Assembly (NCBI RefSeq): GCF_021134715.1
Contig: NC_060017.1
Coordinates: forward strand, 7,564,001-7,628,000
Direction of reading: 5' to 3'
Source: Daphnia pulex
Taxonomy: Eukaryota; Arthropoda; Branchiopoda; Diplostraca; Daphniidae
Length of the DNA: 64,000 bases
Every line of letters starts with the position of its first letter. Position 1 is the stretch's first letter. A program made the position numbers and the translations under genes. The notes under the pieces were generated by a model. That model was not told the origin of the DNA and searched no databases. It worked only from the letters and a program-made list of their open reading frames with translations. Positions 20,181 through 31,848 of the stretch are shown in pieces.

Positions 20181-22950
20181 AAAAAACATAATAAAGAAGA
20201 AGAAGAGACAAATGTGGCGGTGTTCCATAACACAACGACGCCAGACGACAAGCGCTTCAAGACTTTTCATCTTCTTCTTCTATATATCTTTTCAGATTTT
20301 ATATTCCTTTTTATTTTCTTCAACATGTTGGTATAGAGAAGAGCTCGCGCGTTCAGTCTGTTGATGGCTTTTTATTAGTCGGGATGAATTTTTTGATAAG
20401 ATGGCTGGATTTTTAGAGCATCTTTACTAATAAGATAACCAGATTGTTCTCCGCTTTTTGTGACGGCGGACTTTTTATATAATGACATTTCCAAATATGG
20501 GCCACTCTTTTTGTGACCCGACGACATATATAGACGAATACATCATACATATAGCCAGACATCTAAATTCATCATCTCAATTAAGAGCGCTCCGCGGGGA
20601 ATGAATAATAAAGGAACTATAATATCTGAATACATTTGAATTTTTTCTTTTTATAAAAACCTGATTTTCTTCTCTGAAGAAATGGAAACACAAATAGAAA
20701 TCGCTCCGCATCGATGCCTTTCCATTTTGGCGAAAGTATATAGAAGCCAAAAAGGATATGCAAGCAGTAAACTTTATACATCTCGCTTGATTTGTTCGAT
20801 ACAAAATAAAATCCAGAAATATATGCAAGGCCCCAAAAACTGCATGTAGACAATGAGGGGGAGAGAGAAAAGGGGTCGAGTGCATCAGCATGTGAACACA
20901 CGGCACATTTCCCCAATGGGTATATCTGCTGTTGAATATTTCGAAGGGGACTTTGGCATTTGCTGCTGGTTATCTTTGAAACATTTTATCGAGGGACAAG
21001 GAGGAGAGAAGTTTGAATAGCGCTGGAGCGTGTCGATAGCTTTCACACTCTCTTTTCTCGACGGCTCTGCTCTGCTGGTCCTGTATATACGTACGGGCTC
21101 GACACACCTTATCAGCAGCCGAGTGTCCGCACACACAACAGCAGACACACATGGTCCGCGTCTCCGCGCCTGTCTGTCAGAATCACAATCTGCTTTCAAT
21201 CCCGCGTCCACTTGAGGAGCGATAGCAGCGAGAAACGACTCACAAATTTGGTCTTCTTTTCAGAAACAACAACACATCAAATTAAAAATCATTTTTTTAT
21301 TTCTTAAAATGCTGGTGGGGGATAAAAGACTCGAAGGCACCAGATCTGCATTCCCCTCAAAGAAAAAAAGGCAAATTAGTTTAGAAGCAACAACAGTCGT
21401 CAATCAATATGACTTTTGAAATTGTCGAAAAATAAAAGGGGGGGAATTTGAAAACAACAAAATAAAAGATGCACTGCTGAGCTTCGAAATGTATTATCTG
21501 ACTCACGTCCGCCGGTTCGTCCGAGTGAAGAATTCAAAGAATGAAAAACCAAAGACGGTCGAGAGAGAGAAAAACGATGATGACTCGGACACGGATGGCC
21601 GTAAGCTGCTGGATTTGTGTTCGTGAAAAAAACAAACGTAACATTTTCAACCAAGAAGGAAAATATTTAAAAAAAAGAGATCAGCTGATCGTGTAGGTTT
21701 TTATATACCACGACGAGTGGACCGTTCGGACTCGAAAAAAGAAACAAAAAAAAAACGACTGATATCTGTACAGCAATTGGATTTAAATTGCTACCGTGTG
21801 CGGAGGTCGGAACGCCGATGATGAGATGATGACCGCTCCCGTCATCATATTTTTTTCCTCTTGCTGGCCTTCTTGCTCGCCCTTTTTATTATTTTCCATA
21901 TCTGTGTGCACTGGAGAAACATAATTCCCTCTTTTTTTTATGTATAATCGAGATGAAATGCTCTGGTCTGAATCGAACCCGCCAGCAGAAATCATTCAAA
22001 GCACAAGTGCACATTTCTTAAGTTCTCTCTCTCTCGCATACACCAAGGGAGGCCTCTCGACTATTATAAGCCATCATGTGGGTTGTAAGAAGAAGAAATA
22101 CATAACGAAACGCAATTATTTCGAAATGGAAGTAAAAGAGAAAACTAGACTTTGAAAAAAAAAAGAAATGTTATCGCCAAGGTATTGTGTGTCTATAGCT
22201 TCGAGGGCACGAGCAAAGCTCCAATTACTGGACCCCGCAACTTTGAAAATTCTGTTGGTCTTTTGTTGGATGATGCCATGGTCCGCAGAGAGTGCGCCCC
22301 GCAAGTTAAAAAGAAAAAAGATGAAGGCTTATTAAAATGTGTAGTACACACCCGCATGTAATCCAATCGGGGACCTGCCTCTCTTCATACAATAATTAAA
22401 CCTTCCGCGCTGCTGCTGCTCTACTGTAAAGAAATCAAAGAAAAACTGGTAACATTCTTTCTCGTCGTCATTCCATTTTTTGATATGTACACGAATTCTT
22501 CGAAAATCTCGACACACAAAAACAAAAGAAATTCAGAAAATATAATAAAACATGAGCGACTCTGTCTGCTGTACACGCGGGCTTTCAAATTCCTCCGATT
22601 ATGGGTGCTGCGTAGTTATTCGGTGATGACGCCATTTCCTATCGGCGCAGGACTAACGGAAGTGAACTTTGGCACCGCGTTGTGCATATGTCCGAAGGGA
22701 TCCTGTTATTGAGCTCGCCGATATTCGAATTTTTTAAAAATAACCTTAAGTAGTAATATGCGTTACATGTTGATGCTGTCGGGAGTCGGATGTCTGTTTT
22801 TTTTTTCTTCTTTCTCCGGCCGTTCACGAAAAAAATTTCCCGTATTTGATCTGCGCACGCAGAGCGAGTGTGTGTCTGATGAGTGGTCCCGCTGCTTTGT
22901 TATAAAAGCTCCGTCGTGTCTCGTCATCTCTCTCCTGTGTGCGCTTTGGC

Positions 22951-22977
22951 TTATACGTATACACGTACTACGTATAA
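22951..22977. repeat. Perfect 9-bp inverted repeat
   Basis: TTATACGTA (22951-22959), a 9-base loop, then TACGTATAA (22969-22977). Confidence 0.7.
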
Positions 22978-25613
22978 TGATGGAAGAAGAAGAAGGAGGA
23001 GGCGTTTGCCCGCAAGGTCAAACACACATGTACATGTGCATATGCATATAAGCGCGCGGATGGTCGAGGGAATAAATAAAAATATCAGGTGCGCCCTCGC
23101 ATAATCACAGCCAGTTGCGCAGCTCTCACCATGTGTGTGTGCATGTGTAGCACGCGTCTATCTATCTTTTGATGGTTGAGGGGGGGGAATAAAGAGAGAG
23201 AGAAGATACTAGCTATATAGACACGTTTAAAAAATGCGTTGCTTCCAGTCTTTTCTTCTTCTCCGAATACATTTGAATAATTCAAATGAAAACTCGTATT
23301 ATATACATATATAAATTCAACGCCGAAAGAAAAGAAAACCCAAAACAACAAAAAATAAAAAAACAAACAACTGACGAAAAAATAAATAGGAGGTCACACG
23401 ATAACGATTTTCCCTCTCTCGTCTTTTTTGAAAGTTGCTTCTGCTAGCTGACGCCGCAAGAGAAAGAAGGTATAGAGAGACAAGAAAGGTGGAAAATAAT
23501 ATACATAAAGAACCGGATGGCTTCTTGGCCCCCCTTCATAACTTTATTCTTATATTCTTTTCTTATTTTTTTTTTGAACGGAGAAATATATGAAAATGAT
23601 TTCAATCAAAGATGTGTGGCTCGTGCACGGACCCTGGAGGCCAATCTGATGGCGGCGGCGAAATGTTGTTGTCTGTGCTGCTAGGGTCGCTCCGGCACAT
23701 AGATGAGGACCCTTATATTTCCTTTTATGTCGTTTTTAAAAAGAAAGAAAAAAGATGTGGGGGAAAAATAAGAAGAAGAAGAAGGTAAAAATTGGCCGCA
23801 GGTGACGACACGTGTGCCAACAACATCCAGCCGAGAAGAAAAACTTTTAAAAAAAGGTAAAAAAGAAGAAAATGTTTTTGACTTTTTTTCTTATCTCATC
23901 CGCTTTCCCGATGGATGGATGGATGCAACAGCACAAAGTATACATATGGACATTCGGGTTTTTTCCCACACGCGGAATAATAGAGAAAAGATGTCGTCGA
24001 AACCGTATTTTTGCCTTTTTGCGCCGGTTGTATAAAAATCAAAGCCCAAAATGCCAACCGTTTTTTTGTTGTTGGGTTGTTGTGTGGTGGGTTTGTTGTT
24101 TATTGTTTTGAAAGAAAAGTGGACACACAGAGACACGAGACGACGGTTTGTCATGGGAAAAGGAAAACGACGTGGAAGACACGGCAGTCAAAATCCCTGG
24201 GCAGATACGCTCGTTGACGTATACGACGTGATATAGTCAGTCAGTAGCCATCACACAGCCAGTGGCCGTCGACCAAATCAGAGCCAGGAAATTGTATATC
24301 TACGCACATGCAGCACATACATCCATGGAATAAAGAAGCCGTTTCGAATCCAGTTCAATAAACACGAGATGGACCTTGGCCGCGCGATGCAGGCCGTGTC
24401 TAAAATTTCAGGGCACAAGAGTCTTCTTCTCGCTCTAACGTTATATAGAAGAGCACATCCCTCCTTCGCTGTCTGTGTGTGTATTCCGTCTTTCTTTTTT
24501 ACAACTTAATTGGACCCTCTCGTTTTCCCTATATGCCAGCGCGATCCCCTTGGCGACTCTTCACAGTTCTAACAGGACCGTGTTATTATGAGTAGGCAAG
24601 AGACGTACGTATATACACACACAGCGCACTGCGCAGGACACATTCAAGTGTATCGGAGTGGAAAAAAGAGAAGCCCCCGCGACGGCAGTATAAAAGTCTA
24701 TCCATGTATCGAAAAAGGGAAAGAATAGATCCAGCGGAACAACATCACACCCAACATGCCGCCACAATTCGGCTTCTTCTTCTTCTCTACCGCCGCTTAT
24801 TCTGCTGTTGCTGCCAATAGCGCAGAAAGAAAAACAAAAGGACAACTTTTGTCGGCATTTTTACAAGTTCTTTTCGGAGCCCATAACAACCACCCGTCGC
24901 ACACACATACGGAGACAGAAGCGGATTAAAATCAGATCGGCTACCTTATAAGAAACATTTTCCCTTTTGTAGAATTTTTAAAAATATATAGCTTTTTATT
25001 TTTTGGTTTAAATGGTACTTTAGGGCGGGATGTATATGCCCACAGTTCAATGTCTAGCCGTCATGGAAAAACCGAAAAACGAACTGCCCCAAGGAATTAT
25101 TTCGTCAATTATCAAATCAAAACATGTTTTGGTCATTTTCTGAATTTCTAACTGTTTTTCTTAGAAACATTTCAAACTATGTTCCGCTATTTCCTTCAAA
25201 TTGTTCAATTGAATCGTGTCAACGAATCAGATAAAAAAATGGAATTTGAATCCGCAGTTGGACGAGACGCACTTAATCATTTCATACAAAATGTTTCTTC
25301 ATGTATTTCTTTGATGCAATTTAGTAATTCGTATCACAGTTGACTGCAAACAACAAAAACGAACAGATAAGATACAAAACGAGTGGTGGGGAAACACATC
25401 AAGACAATGCGGGGGGGAGAGGGGACAAAGTCAGTGACAGAAAACTGTACAAATTTTTATATATCCAGGTTCTTCATTCAAACTGTTGGTATTCACACAA
25501 GTGCACATTTTTGACAAGACGATCAAAATTGTTACTCCATCGCTTTCGATTTCTCATCGGCTCCAGAAAAACCAAACAACATTTTGATCCTGTATTCATT
25601 TCTGCGTGGTCAA

Positions 25614-25629
25614 ACACACACACACACAT
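25614..25629. repeat. (CA)n microsatellite
   Basis: Eight CA units in the expected 3' flank of the meteorin gene. Confidence 0.85.
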
Positions 25630-25869
25630 AATTTTTTAAAAATGGGGTCGCTCTGTTTTACAAATAATGTACACGATAATTTTGTTTGTTTTTTCTGTTT
25701 TCATAATTACAAGTTAAAAAAAATTGACGTAGAATCGAGGGTGTCGCGGCGCCGCCAAAAGATCGGCCGACGACATTTTTTCCCGTTAAGGCACACGATG
25801 ATAAAAGCAAATTTGTAAACACCAACACAAAATTGGCACAGGAACGGGCCAAACGCATTTGGTGGCATC

Positions 25870-28800
25870 TTACGCCTCCAGCCGACACTGAGCGGATCCA
25901 TCCATCTGGGCCTGATGGATCCATTGTTGCCATTCTTCAAGACGCGGCGCGCACCAGAGCACAGCGTCGCCCAGCCGCTTCCGTCCCATGAAAAGGAACT
26001 CGCCACTGCCGTGCTTCACCTGACACGTCAGCGGGACGTGAAGCGTTCCCGTGTGCTCCTCCGTGTCCAGCAAACTGTTGGTTTCGACTTGGTTGTCCGT
26101 CAGATCCTCTTCGACGCCATCCATGCCCTTCCATTTCGACGGAATGGCAATGAGGCGCTTGGGTGTCGATAAACTCCTCCGGCTCCTCATTTTAGCTGGC
26201 GCTGGCGACCGAGAACGGGCGCCGTTGACGGGCTCGAAGACGGTCGAAGCTTGGCGGATGACTCGAGTGGCACGCACCTTGAGCAACGTCCGTTCCAATT
26301 GGTCGTCATTGTACACGGAGGAAATGAAGCCTCGAGCTACAAAGTCGCTGCTGCAAAACATTTCCAACGACTCCTTGACGCCGCAGGGCCGGCATTCTGC
26401 GAATAAAGTCAAAAATAAAGTTGATGAGTTGGTCGATAAAAATTCGATCTCGATCGTCAATTGATTCTTTTTGGGCAGAAATGAAATCACGTGACGGTAT
26501 CGTGACATCCGAAATGAATAGACAAAAGTGGACTGGGGGTCTATCGTGTACCTTGCCAGGGATCGAGTGACTGCTGCTGATCGCCTCCTTCCTCGACCAG
26601 TTGGAGATCGTAATCGAAAGCGGCCGTTTCCCTTCGCAGTGGATCCGATCCGCCGCCACCGCCGCCGAGGGAATCCGATTCGAGAAAAAGCGCCACCTGA
26701 CCCTTGTGGCTGTCGAAGCAGTGGCGTTTGCCATCCGGCCGCAACAGCGACGACGATCCGCTGTGCAACAATTTCAGCGTCCGGTGCTGTTCCACGTAAA
26801 TGTTGGCGCCGCCAAAGTCTGCTGATAATTTCAGGCAACCCTGTCGAAATAAAAGAAAAGAAGAAAAACAAATTAAAAATTTGACACAAAAGGAGAAACA
26901 AAGCTGTCGTGTGCCCTTTTATAGACAACGACAAATCTTATCTCGTCTGAGACGAGTCTCGATAGAAATCAAGATTGATTGAGAAGCGACGACCATTAGA
27001 ACCCAAAAAGGGACACACAGGTGTTGTATGAAGCGTAGGGGAAAATAAGAAATTAGAAGAATGTCTGTAAGTTTGGCATCTCCCGACGAAGAAGAAGAAG
27101 AATAAAAAGTTGTTTTATCCTTTTTGATTTCTTTTTTTAAAGAAAGAAAGAAAAAGAAAACATGTTTGTGGTGGCGACTGGAAACAGTCTGGAATTTTCT
27201 CTTCTTCTTCTTCGGATGTTATATTCAAAATTCTCATAATGAGAATGCGAGAAAAAAGGAAAGGAGAAACAAAAAAGAAAAGAAAAGTCTATTGCTTTAG
27301 CCTCTGGTAAAAGGCATTTCTTAAAAGTTGTGTGTGTGTGTATAAAAACGTAAGACGACTAGGGAAATGTTGGTTGTTGTTTTCTTTTTCCGTACCTGGA
27401 ATTCCTTGCCAGCTGTTCCGTAGCGGAGCACCACCCGCAAGGCACCACGGGGATAGAGCCAAGATACGGAGCCTTGACTGCATCTCAGGTACACTGGCTT
27501 CACTCCTCGATGTGATTGAGCCTGTTGTTGTGGCTGGTGTTCACCATCGCTAGACGGGCTCAGACTCTCCAAACCGCTGAAAAATGAGAATAAGAAATCT
27601 TTTAATACAAGGATAACATGTTATAACAACAGCACAATCCATCAATTCCCAAGTTCCGGCATGCGCAATCTTTCCCAATTATGCAATCGTTTTCCCACAC
27701 GTTCCCCTCACCAGTTAAAAAAAAAAAATCTCAGATCAAGACCGGACGTGACTCAACTGGAACCATCCACAACCAAAAAAAAAGTTTCTACATGATCCGA
27801 AATATTTTTTTGTAAAAAATGGGGGGCACACGCTCGCCCAAGTCCGTCCACACAGATATAAGCCCTCAACCAACATTGACACAAAAGAAGGTAAAGACAT
27901 CATCTTTGTTTGTTGACCAAAAAGAAAAAAAGGTAAACCTCCCTTCGCCCCCCCAAAAAATATTTGAGAGGATGGAACACAACTCTCCAACAACACGAAC
28001 GTGGGCCAAAGAATAGGGAAGAAAATCAAATTCTTTTTTGGGGAGGAAAAAATGACAAACAAGGCAACTCCCTTCGCTAACACACATGTGTGTGTGTGTG
28101 CTTCAAATCATCTTCCATGATGATGGTTTCCTTTTCTTCCTGCCCATTTTGCACCCTTCGTCTCTTTTAAGCAAAGATAAAAGATTTGACTCGTCACGTT
28201 TTTTCCTTTAAAAACGTAAAATGGATTTTTTGATTAACCGGAAGAAGCTAAAAAGTTATTCCCTCTCTTTTTTTTTTAAATATATAACTAATCGGAGCCG
28301 GAAGAAACTCTTGGTGGACATGACGGATCGAATTTTTCAAACCCTCCATTACAGTAACGTCATTTTGGCTTATAAATAAATCCAGAAAGAGAGAAGCCCC
28401 TGGAAACAAAATAGAAAAATCTTTTAAGGGGTCGGGCCCTCTACCCTCTTCAAAACAGGTGAGTTACTTATTGCTTATGTATAAGCATTTCAATGAAGGA
28501 GGGGGGCAGAAGGGGAAAGTTTTTTTTTCCAGGGGGGAGTGAACCGAAACAAAAAAACAACCTGGAAATTCCACCTACCCAGTGAAATATGATCGAGTTA
28601 TTCATCAACCCCCTCCACACAAAAAGAAAAAAACTTATTTTATTTTAGCCCCCAAAAAATAATGTTACAAGGAAGGGCTGCCACTTTTGGGGGCAGTTTA
28701 AAACCGGGCGGAGTCTAATCCGCACGGAAAAAAATCCCAACAGACAATGGAAAGAGGGGGGAGTAAGGAAAGAAAAATAAAATAGGCGAGGTGTATGTAT

Positions 28801-29642
28801 CTGGTGAAAATCAGGTGCCATTGTATTTGGGTGTGTGTTTTGATCGCCAAATGGTGGAGAGACCTACATTTCGAATTGAACGTATCCACACCCATGTTCC
28901 CATTGTGCGCAATCAGAGATGGGCGATTTCGAAATATACAGGATCAAACAGATAATGATCCATCGATCAAGTTACTTTTTTCTGGGGGAAACGAAATATT
29001 GACGGTGTTTTTTTTTCAGGTTAGAAATCGGAGAAAATACAAAAATTTTGTTTTTGGCTTTCCAAAAAGATGTTTGAGGTCCCCCTCAAAGGAAATACGA
29101 TTCCGTCTGAACTCTACGATCTTTTCCGAAAAACCGAACTTCTCAAAAAGGTTCTTTTTCTTTTTAGTTAAGGGGGGAGAGACGATTAACGACCAGAAAC
29201 GAGACGGACACGTGTTAGCGACATTTTCATACGGTCCCCGAAAAAAGACTGGACATTTCTAATTACACAAGACCAAAACGAAAAAAAGAATGTCAAACTT
29301 AATGTTCCACCCAAAAAAGGAAGTTGAAAAACGAGTTCGGATGGCAGAGCTGAATTTTGGTATCGAGGGCGATTGCGAAAAGAATTCGAAAAAGGAGAAA
29401 ATGAAAACCAACCTGCCGATCCAGTCGCATCCATCGGCCGATGCAGCCTGCGAGGTGTGCAAGAGTGACGGAAGAACCAAGCAGACGACCAGCGGCAACC
29501 AGCAGAAGGCGCGTAAATTTCTTCTTGTGCTAATCCACCGCGAGAAACGAGGTGACGACCTTTTCTCACGCTCATCTCTACTCCTCCTCCTCCTCCTCTG
29601 TCTGGTGTTGGACATTGTCACGGGATGCGACATTTCCTCCAC
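25870..29642 (-). CDS. metrn: Meteorin-family secreted factor
   Basis: Meteorin and meteorin-like are secreted cysteine-rich signalling proteins (neural/glial and immune roles in vertebrates). Four minus-strand exons: 29642-29413, 27576-27396, 26840-26552 and 26396-25870, joining in frame to 408 residues. A basic N-terminus precedes a hydrophobic signal segment (about 45-61, CWLPLVVCLVLPSLL). The mature part opens with GCDWIGSGL, matching CSWRGSGL of vertebrate meteorin. Then VYLRCSQGSVSWLYPRGALR, GGANIYVEQHRTLKLL, FDYDLQLVEE, CRPCGVKESLEMFCSSDF, RVIRQASTVFEPV, GSGEFLFMGRKRLGDAVLWC and APRLEEWQQWI follow in family order. Ten mature cysteines are present, the number characteristic of the family. 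Oddities: a Gly run and Gln-rich stretch near 200-230, and a basic Ser/Pro-rich plus acidic insert (about residues 284-345) absent from vertebrate forms. Introns are 155, 555 and 1836 bases. The first ATG (29642) is assumed; Met10 is also possible. Confidence 0.88.
27329..27341. repeat. (TG)n microsatellite in meteorin intron 2
   Basis: Short TG run between exons 2 and 3. Confidence 0.8.
28081..28100. repeat. CA/TG palindromic microsatellite in meteorin intron 1
   Basis: CACACA followed directly by (TG)7, so the tract is partly self-complementary. Confidence 0.8.
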
Positions 29643-29709
29643 TAACCCAAAAATCTTTGTCTTTTCGTCTCAAACAGACAAGTGTTTCTTTTTTTCAAAT
29701 GTGTTGCTT

Positions 29710-29728
29710 ACACACACACACACACACT
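29710..29728. repeat. (AC)n microsatellite in the meteorin 5' region
   Basis: Nine AC units just upstream of the inferred start codon, probably in the 5' UTR or leader. Confidence 0.85.
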
Positions 29729-29814
29729 CACACACTCAAAGATTTATCCCAGCGGATCCAAAGTCACTGATGCACACATAGTCGATCTTCGAAAATAATC
29801 CAATCGGGGCCTAG

Positions 29815-29831
29815 AGCAGCAGCAGCAGCAA
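29815..29831. repeat. (AGC)n microsatellite
   Basis: Five to six AGC units between the candidate promoter and the meteorin ATG. Confidence 0.8.
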
Positions 29832-29911
29832 GTGATAATCAAATAAATCAAATGTGGAAATTGTGTGTCCAAAAACAAACGTGAACAGTCGGAGCGTTGT
29901 GAACCATCCGA

Positions 29912-29946
29912 ACTGAGAGAGAGTCAACTGCCCAACTGACCACTGA
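29912..29946 (-). promoter_or_regulatory. Candidate meteorin core promoter: cluster of TCAGT initiators
   Basis: Three minus-strand TCAGT motifs (29942-29946, 29935-29939, 29912-29916) lie about 270-300 bases upstream of the ATG. TCAGT is the arthropod initiator core. No TATA box sits at the expected distance. A (AGC)n tract at 29815-29831 would fall in the 5' UTR. Confidence 0.4.
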
Positions 29947-30022
29947 GCCAGCGCACGTCTCTAGTCTCTAGGGCGGCCGATTGAGATGGCGCCAGCATCA
30001 GCGAACGCCAGAGGGCTTGAGA

Positions 30023-30032
30023 GGGGGGGGGG
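30023..30032. repeat. G10 run
   Basis: Ten consecutive G on the plus strand next to the candidate meteorin promoter. Confidence 0.85.
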
Positions 30033-31164
30033 CGGACCAATCAGAGATAGGGCGCGCGAGGTTTGTATGTTAAAAGCCTGGAGCTCTTTTTCTATACGTA
30101 TATATTTGGTGCTTCACCAAAAGAAGAAGAAGAAGATAAGAAAGAAGAAACATTTCCATGTAGAGGAGGATGGCGAGATGGTCAAGGGAGAAAAAATAAC
30201 ACGGGCCACTTTTTATTTTTTAAAAGAAAAAAAACCCAAAAAAGAAGAAGAAAACATACAAGGATGTAAAGGAGAAAGAGAGAGAAGACATGATGAATGC
30301 AAGTAGCCATAGGGAAAGAAGGAATAATATATTCCTCGACTACTATACAACATCTCTTCCTCCTCCTTTTTTTTCTTCTTCTTTATTTTACGATGATCAA
30401 AAATGTTATTTTATTTTTCTTTCTACCCTCCAATCTCCATAAGGAGAATTTAAAAAAAAAAAGCCGATGTCATGATGGCGCCTGATGTTGTTGAGGAGGT
30501 ACAACAACACATCTATAGCTCCGACTTTTTTTTTTTTGTAAGTCGCTGACGGGCGAATTGGAAAGAATTACTTTCTGATTGGAATTTTATTTTTCTGGCT
30601 TCTTCTTCTTTTTTAAAAAAATTTAAAATAAAAATCTGCTTTTATATATTGTAGATGTGATCAGCTGCTGCTCCCCCCTTCCATCAAACGCATTTTCAGA
30701 TATCGAATCACGAATCTTCATCTTTTGATGCGCTACAGGCCATTATAAGAGTCGAAGGGTTTTTTAAAAAATACATTTGAATTCCGCTGGCGCGTGTGCA
30801 CCAGTTGTTCTTACGGAATTCCTTATTATATATTGCCGAGGTATGTAAATCATTCGCCCCCCTCGTTTTCTGTATACTTTTCCCATCGGAAAAGAAAGAA
30901 AGAATTCTTGGAATAAGAATTTCATCAGGTGGTTTCTCAGATAAAACAAGTGTAAAAACAGGACATATGATGTAAACTACTACGGTACTACGAATATCTT
31001 CCGTGTTTTTGGTTTCTGTGGGAAAACTTTTTTGTTTCAGATTTCACATTAGCCAACGTCAACGAATTCAAACACACGAAATAAACTTACGAGATAAGAC
31101 AATCAAGCTGGATAGACATTGTTCATCGCGATTTCTGATTATCAATTGCGATATGCACGGCTGA

Positions 31165-31188
31165 ACAGAGAGAGAGAGAGTTACGTCA
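31165..31188. promoter_or_regulatory. GA repeat next to a CRE-like TTACGTCA
   Basis: A GAGA tract (31167-31180, a typical GAGA-factor site) abuts TTACGTCA (31181-31188), a near-perfect CREB/ATF site. Either may be coincidence; position upstream of meteorin makes an enhancer role possible. Confidence 0.25.
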
Positions 31189-31830
31189 CTATCGTGATGA
31201 ATAATCCTCGGGCAAATGAATTTTTTTTTTCATTCTGTAATGCATGGAAATGAGCCCAAGGTTACGCGGGAAATAACAACTGTCACAATATTAAAGCCAT
31301 CAAGAGTTCCCAGCTGTAAGGTTTTATTTTTTGTTGATTAAAGTTGTGAGGTTTTGACTCGCCTATCTGTTACGATAATATCTTGTCATGTCTGTCATGA
31401 AAATGCCGAAAGGTTTTTTTTCTTTAAGTTGACGTCTTAAAAAAAACTTTTAACGGAAAAAAATGATTTTATTTTATATTTTTGTCGTGAATGTATTTTA
31501 GTTTGATTTCCAAACAGTCTAATTAGAGTGGTCTTATTAACCGGATTAGTTTACGGTTCTTGATCGGGTCCGCCAACGGATCATCATCGCATTGCCGCCC
31601 CTGTATGACGGCATCTTCACTAATATAGGCTGGTTATTATAAACCCTGTACATTCCGGTTGTTATTTCAATCCAATCGGGAAAAATAAGAAAAATAAGAT
31701 GAAAAGAAGTCCCTATTAGCCTAGACCGAATTGTGTATTAGCTACCTAGCAGAACCGGATCGATGCGCCAGCAAAGCCAAATCAACTTATTACTACTGGG
31801 AACCAAATCATTCGTCATGTCAATCAGTCG

Positions 31831-31848
31831 CTGCTGCTGCTGCTGCTG
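31831..31848. repeat. (CTG)6 microsatellite
   Basis: Six perfect CTG units. Confidence 0.85.

Larger units (their letters stand above)
18569..25869. other. Intergenic region rich in simple repeats
   Basis: No gene or transposon recognised on either strand. Many GAA/CTT, CT/GA and CA tracts (for example 19910-19925 and 20161-20180). Open stretches here are low-complexity (poly Lys, Phe, Ser or His-Thr) and have no motifs. It contains the 3' UTR of the meteorin gene at its right end and the promoter of the coiled-coil gene at its left. Confidence 0.6.

Noticed and set aside
20885..21215. Overlapping 60-108 codon frames on both strands
   Set aside because: No motif, and the frames mirror each other across strands as expected by chance in this composition.
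23104..23130. TCACAGCCAG, similar to the miR-2 family seed region
   Set aside because: Sequence after the seed does not match and no fold-back partner was seen.
26397..26934. Long open frame extending upstream of the last meteorin exon
   Set aside because: It reads through the intron and an out-of-frame version of exon 3; splice sites at 26552/26396 give the family sequence instead.
22360..31680. AATCCAATCGGG found at 22360, 29797 and 31669
   Set aside because: Shared 12-13-mers are expected by chance in a window this size, and no other context is shared.
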